From Arcuatula senhousia (lineage: Eukaryota > Mollusca > Bivalvia > Mytilida > Mytilidae): 64,000 nucleotides of DNA. The stretch lies in assembly GCA_963971305.1 (NCBI GenBank), contig OZ020307.1:10677501-10741500 (forward strand). Direction: 5' to 3'. The position numbers were made by a program, and so were the translations under genes. The notes beneath the pieces are model-generated. The model saw only the letters and a list, made by a program, of their open reading frames with translations. It searched no databases and was not told where the DNA came from. Below are positions 56,393-64,000 of the stretch, piece by piece (position 1 is the first letter of the stretch; every line of letters begins with the position of its first letter).

Positions 56393-57125
56393 ATACCTAC
56401 TTCTCCTGCATACGGTGTTTATATTTCTCAACTTATTCGATATGCCAGAGCTTGCACACATTTCACAGATTTTTTTATCAGAGACCGGTTTCTTCGTGAC
56501 CGACTTTTGAAGCAGGGCTATAAGAAAATACGTCTCATACGATCACTAAAAAAATTCTTTCTTCGTTATCAGCCACTAGTAGAAAAGTTCAAAATTGAGT
56601 TAAAAGATATGATAGTTAATTGTTTTAATTAGTGTTTGACTGGTGTGCTGTACTGAGATGATCACCTCAATATCCCTATTGTGTCTCACAACTATGTTGT
56701 GTTCTATGGACATTACCGGATCCTTAGATCGCAATGGAAGAGGGAGGTTTGGCGCCATAAAACCTGGTTTAACCCACCACTTCTTTGGAAGTGCCTGTAC
56801 CAAGTCAGGACCATTGCGTTCTTTAATTCTTCTGGTTTTGTGTTTCTCTCAAATAAAATTACAACTAAGTTCCAGACAAAAGCTTCTGTATTTTGTTCAT
56901 GATAATTTTCATATCCCACATGTCCTATTATATTCGTCTTAAAAAACCGATTTCTAAGAAAAATTTTAAAGTGTCATACTATTCTATGTAACTAAAAATA
57001 TTATGGACTTGAAGATCGCAATGGAAGAGGGAGGTTTGGCGCCATAAAACCTGGTTTAACCCACCATTTCGTTTGAAATGCCTGTACCAAGTCAGGACCA
57101 TTGCGATCCACCAGTTCTCCGGTAT
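56393..57125 (+). pseudogene. Penelope-like RT, 3' part and tail (copy I)
   Basis: Resumes the RT frame with PTSPAYGVYISQLIRYARAC and continues to a stop at 56632. The 3' tail contains the segment CGCAATGGAAGAGGGAGGTT ... CCTGGTTTAACCCACCA ... CCAAGTCAGGACCATTGCG twice (about 56730-56820 and 57012-57110); the outer parts CGCAATGG / CCATTGCG are complementary. The fragment at 43225-43560 ends the same way. Confidence 0.65.
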
Positions 57126-57339
57126 GACTGATTCGTTTTTGTCATTTTCTCTGGACTATGAGATTGATCATTCAAGTTCGGTAGTTTTGTTATTACCTTT
57201 ATTTTCTATGATATTTGGAAGATGATCCATTACATTTACATGCGTCTTGTTCGAATACTTTCGAGCCACTGACAAAATTATTCATTTATTTTGCCTTTTC
57301 AAAATTGAATCGTCCAATCATCTCTCAGCATTTTATCAC

Positions 57340-57840
57340 GTGACTTACTCTTTGCTCTTTTGTTTGCGCATTTTGCTCTTTTGCAGCTCATCTTGCTCTT
57401 TTGTTTGCTTATCTTGCTCTTTTGCAGCTCATCTTACTCTTTTGTTTGCTCATCTTGCTCTTTTACAGCTCATATCGCTCTTTTTTTTGCTCATCTTGCT
57501 CCTTTCCTTGCTCATCTTGCGCCTTTCCTTGCTCATCTTGCTCCTTTTCTTGCTCATCTTGCTCTTTTGCAGCTCATTTTGCTCTTTTGCCTTGCTCATC
57601 TTGCTCTTTTGCTGCTTTTGGGGGTTCTTTTAACTATTTAAGTCACTCCAGCAGCAGCAGCAGCAGCCGTTTTATCCCCTACTCCCCCCTTCACTTACGC
57701 AGCAGCAGCAGCCGTTAAACTCTCTTCTCCCCCCTTCACTTACACAGCAGCAGCAGCAGCCGTTAAACTCTCTTTTCCCCCTTTCACTTACGTAGCAGCA
57801 GCAGCAGCTGCAGCCGTTTCCTTACCATCTTCCCTTTTCT
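57340..57840. repeat. Low-complexity repeats: GCTCATCTTGCTCTTTT and CAG clusters
   Basis: At 57350-57620 the unit TTGCTCATCTTGCTCTTTTG repeats about a dozen times; leucine/serine/cysteine-rich frames here are repeat products. At 57650-57830 a ~65-bp unit CAGCAGCAGCAGCCG plus TTTCCCC-TTCACTTACG repeats four times. Similar CAG and C-rich sequence stands in the palindrome arms. Confidence 0.8.
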
Positions 57841-57879
57841 TCTAGTTGTGTTTTTCCTTTCATGTGTTAACTTGTACAC

Positions 57880-58745
57880 CCCCCCTTTTTTTGTCAAGCC
57901 GGGAATCCTGACAACTTTATACTTTTAATTTTCCATAGGCCCTGTGTTAAATCTCGACTCGTGTCACCCCCAGATTTCAGCAATGAATTCCTGTGTAATC
58001 ATGTGGAACTAACTATTCCATTGAGATCATTTTGTACTTGATAATCCAATATCTTCTGACCAGTTCAAACCGGTTTCTTTTCGTTCGGATACTACCCCTT
58101 TGCAGTTCTATTTTAACCCTTACCCTAACCCTAACCCTAGCTATTCTAGTTTGTAATTCTAACCCTAACCTTTTCTCTTTTCAATTCTATTTTTAGCCCT
58201 AACCCCAATTTTAACTCTAACTCTCTTTGATAGTGTTGTCATTGTATTTTTACCCCTTACCCTAACCCTTGCTATTCCAGTTTGATATTCTAACCCTAAC
58301 CCTAAACCCTAACCCTATCCTCTAACCCTAACACTTACCTCTAACCCTAACCCTAACTCTTTCTCTTTTCAATTCTATTTTTTAGCCCTTACCCTAATTC
58401 TAACTCTAAGTCTCTTTGTCTTTGTTGTCATTGTATTTTTAACCCCAACCCTAACTCTCTCTTCTCTAACTCTAACCCTTTCTCTTTACAGTTCTATTTT
58501 TAGCCCTTATCCCCATTCTAACTCTTACTTTATTTGTCTTTGTTGTCATTGTATTTCTAACCCTAACTCTCTCTTCTCTAACCCTAACCCTTTCTCTTTA
58601 CAGTTCTATTTTTAGCCCTTATCCCCATTCTAACTCTAACTCTATTTGCCTTTGTTGTCATTGTATTTCTAACTCAAACCCTAATTTTCTTTTCTCTAAC
58701 CCTAACTCTCTCTTCTCTAACCCTACCCCTTTCTTTTTCCATTTC
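57880..58745 (+). repeat. Relic resembling the palindrome's outer end, with telomere-like repeats
   Basis: 57935-58025 resembles 19195-19305 (TTCCATAGGC, TTAAATC, ACCCCCAGATTTCA, GTAATCATGTGGAAC). As in the element, a (CCCTAA)-type block follows, here about 640 bp long and interrupted by repeats of TTTCTCTTTACAGTTCTATTTTTAGCCC and TTTGTTGTCATTGTATTT. No terminus AGTAGTATAG or polymerase remains. Confidence 0.5.
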
Positions 58746-58749
58746 TATT

Positions 58750-59160
58750 TCTTTACCATTTTCTCTTCTTACATGACACTTCTCTTAAACCATACACTTG
58801 TAATTTTAATTTTTTTTTAAAATTGCATTTTTAACTACTCTAATATTAACTATTGGACACAAAATGATAAAACTTGGAATGTAATTGAAAGGCGTAACAG
58901 TACCAGACAAATAATTAATTTTCCTGACACTTATCACATTTTGGCTCTGTGTGCGTAGCTTCACCTCTGATACTAGACAGTACTTCAACTATGCGTTAGG
59001 TTATGTCCTGAACCCAAAGCATATATATTCAAGATTACTTTCGTTTTTCGACCATGATACATTTTAAAATTGTTTGCCTGGTACTTTGTGGTAATTTTCA
59101 CCCTTATTTATTATCATTTTATTTGATATAGGCAAATCAACATAAAAGGATGGATATTTT
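58750..59160. other. Intergenic, no gene seen
   Basis: AT-rich sequence downstream of the C4-like gene. TTTATT (AATAAA on the minus strand) occurs at 59107-59112 and overlaps the stop codon at 59166-59171, either of which could serve as its polyadenylation signal. Confidence 0.4.
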
Positions 59161-59166
59161 ATTGTT

Positions 59167-62100
59167 TTATTTAGTACAAACTGCACAGCGGACATTAGCG
59201 CCTTCTACATATGGCGGGCATTGTAGTGATCCACACTTCGATACAGCCGGATAAAACAACTTCCCGTTATTATCATCTCGCCGTCCATCTATATAATGTG
59301 GGTCTGAATCTAAGCACGAATACTCTGAAGCGCCATCGTGTCCATAATAATTTGAGCAAAGTAAACCATCGTATTGTTTCCTCCAATCTTTTGGACAAGA
59401 AGATTTCCCAGGAACCATTAGTGACGCAATGGCGCTGTTGTCGATACACACGGCGCACGGTACATCATCATCTAGCTGCACGTTCTTATAGGAGAATTGG
59501 TACTCAGCACCGTAAATGTGTGCAGTACTATCTGATGTTTGTAGTGTAAGTGTTGAAGATAATGTTCCTTGGTCAGGGTCATGTGGAAGGCAAAGATAAT
59601 CGGTTCCCCCTCCTTTTTGATCGTGAGCACCACCGCCTGCTAAACCTTTAATTAGAATGGATCCTTCAATCGAATTTGAAAAAAAAAAATGATATGCACA
59701 ACAAATGTCAAGACCACACCATTGAACACAGGGGGAAATCGAAGCCAGTGTCTTTTTTGCTGATTATTATGTTGTTTTGCATCGATACTTAATGATATTT
59801 TATTTTCTGTAAAGAAGCAGAGGTAGCAATGGGGTATCCGAATGTCAAAAGTCCGAAAGGGCAGAGACAAAACCAGTAAACACCAAAAAGAACGGGACAA
59901 AAACAGACAACATGTAAAACATGGAAACACAAAAATAACTGAATATCAATCAACAACGCGAACTCAAGTCGAAACGAAAGTGAACTCAGGTGCCCCGAAA
60001 GAGTAAGCAGTTCCTGCTTGCTATAGCACACCTGTCGTGTTGCCAACAGTCAAATCAGTGTGTAAAATCCGGTAAAGGAAGGCAAAACAAAACCCTATGA
60101 CAAACCACCATCTGCACTCATCTGAGAGATCGAAATCGAAAGTGCATGATGTCATTTCTGTAAAATATTTTGATTGAAGACAGCAACCGAGGAGCAACAT
60201 AACCCTGTGTGAGCATTTTTTGCGTTAGACGTTACGCTCTGCTAAGGAAATCGGTGTAAGTCACGCACGCTCCGGAGTAACGAATCAATTGAGATACGCT
60301 GGAGCGGACGGGATATTGCTATACAAGAAGGGAAAGTTGAAGTCATCACGTTTGTTATAGAATTTTGTTGAAAGTTTTCCTTGAGAGTCAATTTCAAGAT
60401 GTAGATCTCAATATGAAGCAGACTTCCTATAATTCGTAATGTCCTTAATCTCAAGTTCCTGAGGATATATAAGATGGAGAAAATCACCAAATCGAGAATT
60501 GTTCAGCAAAAGGACATCATAAATATAACGGAAAGTGCGATTAAAAGAGAGAGCTAGTCTACGATCTTTTTTGTTTAGAAGTAATTGTAAGAAGTTTGCT
60601 TCATATGAATGAAGAAACAAATCAGCAAGCAAAGGTGGACAATTAGTGCCCATTGGAATCCCTATTGTTTGCTGAAAAACACGTCCACCAAACTGAACAA
60701 ATATGTTGTCAATGAGAAAGTTGAGCATGTCGATTAATTCGTCTTCTGTAAATTTATTCTTTTTCTTAGACTGATTGATGACGTAGTAAATCTTTGTATA
60801 ATCGACTACCAGATATTTGTACCTGCATTTTACATTCTTTTTGAAAAAGCTGCGTTTAATCAGTTGTGCCAATCGCGATTTCAGTGGTTCATGTGGAATA
60901 GAAGTGTAAAGTGTCGAGAAATCAAATGTTTTGATGCTGTTACAAGACGAAACTGATTTGAATTAAGTTAAGAATCTCCGTCATTTCTTGGGAATTCTTC
61001 AGGATCCACATTTGATTGACACCATTTCTAGAATAACAACAATCGTAATATTTCTGGAGGCCGGATTTTATTGCCGTAAGTATTGAAGTCAACAGTACTG
61101 AAAGAGGTTTAGTTGTACATCTGGATGACCCTGCAATGAACCGTTCTAAGTATGGATTTTTATGTAAGTTTAGAAATCCAATACAGGGATGGAATGTCAT
61201 CATTATTGGCACCAACAGAAAGGCCGAAGGAGGAAATGACAGATTTGTGATTGTCAATGATTTCCTCCTTAGACAATGTTGTAGCCGTGTAAGTGATGCA
61301 ATTGCTGGTACAACCAACCTGTCAAACAGTCGATATAGTGTTTCTTGCACACAAAAATGATGTTATTTGGTGCTTTGTCTGCAGGTACAACAAAATATTT
61401 GTCATGTAAGGTGGACAATGTTTTGGCAACATCAGCGTTGCTGAAAATGGATGTTGCCTGAGTGCTCATTGAGCCTTTCAAAGAATTGATTCTTTTCAAA
61501 ACCAATGACATCACAGCTTTCACCCATTCTGACAAAACATCACATTTCTTCTCCTGCCGCAAATCTATTCATGTCAATTTTGTTTTTCTTCAAAATAGTG
61601 TGAGATAAAACAGAATTAAACCACTGCTTTGGAGAAGATTTGTACCTTAAAGTTGAAGGTAGCAAACATAAAATGTTTAGGTTACCTCAACGCGTTACCT
61701 GTCTTTTTAAAATCCATAAAATGTCAAAAACATGTACATGTAAGTTAGAAAATAGAGCTTACCACAGTTAAGGATAAGGATTAATTATTACATTTGTATT
61801 ACTATACACCTGGAAGAAAGTTAAGCACCCCCATGATTTTTTTAAAATCATACATTTTCAAAACACTTTTTAACCATTAACTGATAGTCTTTGTAAATTT
61901 ATATTGCAAACTAAAATATGCACTGTTAAGCAAAATTTAACATGTTTGTAACAAACAAAATGATTTGTTTATGTACAAAACACGACATGGCAAAAAAGAT
62001 GGCTTTTGTGCATAAACATGGTCTTCGAAAAGTATGGTCGCCTGAATCTCAAAATTCTTAATTAATTGTCAAATCGCACTCGAAAAGGTAAATCATAATC

Positions 62101-63237
62101 AAAAGATTGATACTGTGTCGTCAAAGGGTCATTTTCGAGTATGTCTACTTTTAGCACGAATGACTGCTGGAATCCTTGATTTTTTACTACCAGTTTGGCG
62201 TCTTATTTCCTTAAGAGTTATCTCCCGCTTTTTAAGGCAAAAATGTGCTTTTAACTGAAAGCTTACATCCTTCCAGTCACATATTGAAGAATTAAAGCTG
62301 ACCAAACTCATGAAAATTAGAAATTATTTCAAATCATCGAAAAGCACAAAAAGTCTAGGGGTGCTTAACTTTTTTCCAGGTGTATATTTGGGTTTTTTGC
62401 TTTAAACATTAAACAAATGTTCTGTCCTTGTGTAATGTTCACATACCAGAATATACTAAAGCTGTGTTATTATGATTTGGACAGTCTGGTCGTCCCCATC
62501 TTGTATACACAGCACCTATAACAGGTGTAAAAGAAGATCAATAAAAAATAAAAGATAAATATATTGTCAATTTGACTGATAACTCTCTTTTTTTAATCCA
62601 GACTTCAGTACCCACGCAAAAACATATTCCCAGAACACTTTTAAGGCAGATTTCTCCGAAAAGAAATTTCAGCTATCGAAAACTTTTTTAGGAAAAAATC
62701 GTATTGAACGATACTTTATTCCAATCCAAAGACGTCGGGGTAGGGATTTTTGTTTTTGGTCGTTCGTTTGTGGGTTCTTACGTACATGCTATGTTCAAGT
62801 CATATCTGAGCAAGTTAACATTTAATGATCTTGGAGTTATAATCAAACTCAGTTCATGGTGGTATGTAATTATAAGCGACTTTCATTATTGCTTGAGTGG
62901 TTGCAATATTAAAGGAGTGGGTAAGCTTACGCTAAAAATTCTTATGCATATAGAAAGGTTTAAGACATAATCAGTCAAAACCCTTATTACACTATGACAA
63001 CGCTTAAAACAGCGATTACATTTTTTATATCTTTCACTTACCCCCTTTGTTGTTAGCCAGCTGGGTCTTTAAATACGCATTCTCACTTTCGATAGCAGCA
63101 ACTCGTGAACCCAAAGCGTTTAATTGAGCTAATATAGCATCTGGGTCATTTAGTAACAAACGTTTTTCCTTGTTACTTTGTGTACCTCTCGTAAAGATAT
63201 TCCCAAAACATAAGAGTAAAAACGCTAGAAGCATCAC
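59167..63237 (-). CDS. Short-chain collagen C4-like secreted protein (three exons)
   Basis: Exons 63237-63042, 62515-62447 and 59645-59167 join in phase (196+69+479 = 744 nt, 247 residues). Exon 1: signal peptide MMLLAFLLLCFGN, then a short coiled coil (about residues 30-62, ILAQLNALGSRVAAIESENA), donor GGG|GTAAGTG. Exon 2: VYTRWGRPDCP...LVYSG, bounded by ...TTATAG and GTATGTG. Exon 3: LAGGGAHDQKGG, LCLPHDP, IYGAEYQ, DVPCAVC, MVPGKSSCP, GASEYSCLD, then CGSLQCPPYVEGA and CAVCTK. This cysteine pattern is that of proteins annotated 'short-chain collagen C4-like', abundant in bivalves, though no Gly-X-Y collagen run is present here. Likely secreted and disulphide-bonded; exact role unknown (matrix or mucosal lectin-like roles are guesses). 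Intron 2 holds a retroelement relic and a Tc1-like MITE. Confidence 0.85.
59815..61580 (-). pseudogene. Penelope-like reverse transcriptase relic (copy II) in intron 2
   Basis: Read on the minus strand: a segment with DKYFVVPADKAPNNIIFVCK (near 61380), a shifted middle, then NFLIDNIFVQFGG, GIPMGTNCPPLLADLFL, FRYIYDVLL and YPQELEIKD (60872-60430). The catalytic motif reads YIYD where copy I has YIDD, so the active site is lost, and at least two frameshifts are present. The 3' region (60430-59815) contains sequences shared with 46065-46560 and 11300-11500. It points the same way as the host gene. Confidence 0.65.
61805..62384. mobile_element. Tc1/mariner-like MITE in intron 2
   Basis: Inverted ends TACACCTGGAAGAAAGTTAAG with GCACCCC, mirrored to 62384 (GGGGTGCTTAACTTTTTTCC then AGGTGTA), flanked by TA on both sides. 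580 bp. A 60-codon minus-strand frame (62129-62311) with a KKREITLKEIRRQTG stretch may be a leftover of the helix-turn-helix part of a Tc1-type transposase, but too little remains to be sure. Confidence 0.7.
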
Positions 63238-63755
63238 GGCCAGGTCAGAACACTTTTGATCTCAGGGGATGACCTTATCTGAGATAAGAAGAGACATATT
63301 CGTGTCAATCTGAACCAAAGTCTTATCTCTGTAATTTCTGTTAAATCATAATGTTTTGTGTAATTTAAAAATCATATGCAGATATAAGACAAAAGAAAAC
63401 TGATTTTTATTTTTTTTTATTTAAACTTTTATCTTCAATTTATCTTAAGAAAAAATTTCATATTAAAGGCTACTGCATACACAGTTTTGAAAATGTCGGC
63501 TTATGGAGGTCCTGTAACGTACTTAGTATTTTTTTTCTACACTTATTATTTTTGGAACCACAGATTCAACAATTCTACACGTAGTGTTTATCTCCAATGT
63601 TAACCTGCTACAATACTAATTGGGTAATATGAAAAAGCCAAAAACCAACATACATAGAATCATTACAAATACAAACCACACAACAAACAAAATATGATTA
63701 TTTTTGGAGATACATAAAAAAAAAAAACAATTTTCAATGGGAATAACTTCTTAAT
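63238..63755. other. Upstream region of the C4-like gene, no gene seen
   Basis: AT-rich. CTTATCTGAGATAAGA at 63274-63289 is a palindrome containing GATAA sites on both strands about 40 bp before the start codon, a possible GATA-factor site. No clear TATA box was assigned. Confidence 0.4.
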
Positions 63756-63761
63756 TTTTAG

Positions 63762-64000
63762 CTCACCTGGACCGAAGGTCCATGTGAGCTATTACCATCA
63801 CTTGGCGTCCGTCGTCGTCGTCTGTCGTCGTCGTCGTCTGTCGTCGTCGTCGTCTGTCGTCGTCGTCGTCTGTTAACAATTTTTCAAAAATCTTCTCCTC
63901 TGAAACTACCAAACAGAATTTAATGAAACTTGGTATGAATGATCCTTAGGGTGTCCTGCACCAAACTTGTGTTTTGATTTTTGATCCATTAAAAAACATG
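63762..64000 (+). mobile_element. Left end of a HINE-like element (family A), runs off the window
   Basis: AGCTCACCTGGACCGAAGGT hairpin with CCATGTGAGCT, then CATCACTTGGCGTCCGTCGT and a (GTC)n microsatellite, followed by CTTCTCCTCTGAAACTACC as at 16324 onward. Confidence 0.8.

Noticed and set aside
57247..57718. Leucine/serine/cysteine-rich membrane-like proteins in three frames
   Set aside because: Produced by a TTGCTCATCTTGCTCTTTT minisatellite that is open in several frames.

Overview
This is a non-coding-rich, AT-rich animal nuclear window that looks like a marine bivalve mollusc, probably mussel-like. The reasons are: a secreted 'short-chain collagen C4-like' gene with three introns-separated exons (a family expanded in bivalves), many Helentron/HINE-like elements with internal tandem repeats, MITEs, tRNA-like repeats, Penelope-like reverse-transcriptase relics, and TTAGGG-type repeats. 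Species cannot be fixed from the sequence alone. Only two stretches look like host exons: an unidentified terminal exon at 9743-10178 (+) and the C4-like gene at 59167-63237 (-).

The centrepiece is a 15.6-kb palindromic Polinton/Maverick-like element at 19146-34700. It starts 5'-AGTAGTATAG, ends CTATACTACT-3', and is flanked by a perfect 6-bp target-site duplication TACGAG (19140-19145 and 34701-34706). Each of its two ~7-kb, almost identical inverted arms carries the same two genes: a ~1351-aa family-B, protein-primed-type DNA polymerase with N-terminal C2H2 fingers and an apparent Vsr-like nuclease module, and a 173-aa C2H2-finger protein with a very basic tail. The arms meet at a unique 213-bp loop that holds CRE-, ETS-, YY1- and E2F-like sites bounded by two further copies of the element terminus. 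This suggests two head-to-head monomers that overlap at one end. No integrase, protease, packaging ATPase or capsid gene is visible. TTAGGG-like blocks lie inside both outer ends.

The palindrome sits in a deep nest. From outside in: a HINE-like element (16324-40836) is split by a second HINE-like element (16888-40320), which is split by a TIR-bounded element containing a ~41-bp minisatellite (17809-39395, followed by a short tandem copy to 39692). That array was the target of the palindromic element, whose right arm alone later received a 1.27-kb HINE-like insertion (32858-34128).

The rest by region: 1-1104 is the end of a HINE-like 155-bp repeat array; 1.1-9.7 kb is non-coding with MITEs and a SINE-like repeat; 10.2-16.3 kb is non-coding with foldback, tRNA-like and HINE-like elements; 40.8-48.4 kb is non-coding with HINE-like elements and retroelement fragments; 48.47-49.83 kb is a relic related to the end of the palindromic element with a broken zinc-finger gene; 49.9-57.1 kb is a Penelope-like RT copy split by a 5.9-kb TIR transposon with a 5-bp duplication (ATACC); 57.3-58.75 kb holds low-complexity and telomere-like repeats resembling the palindrome's outer end; 59.2-63.2 kb is the C4-like gene with a second RT relic in its large intron; the window ends in the left end of another HINE-like element.
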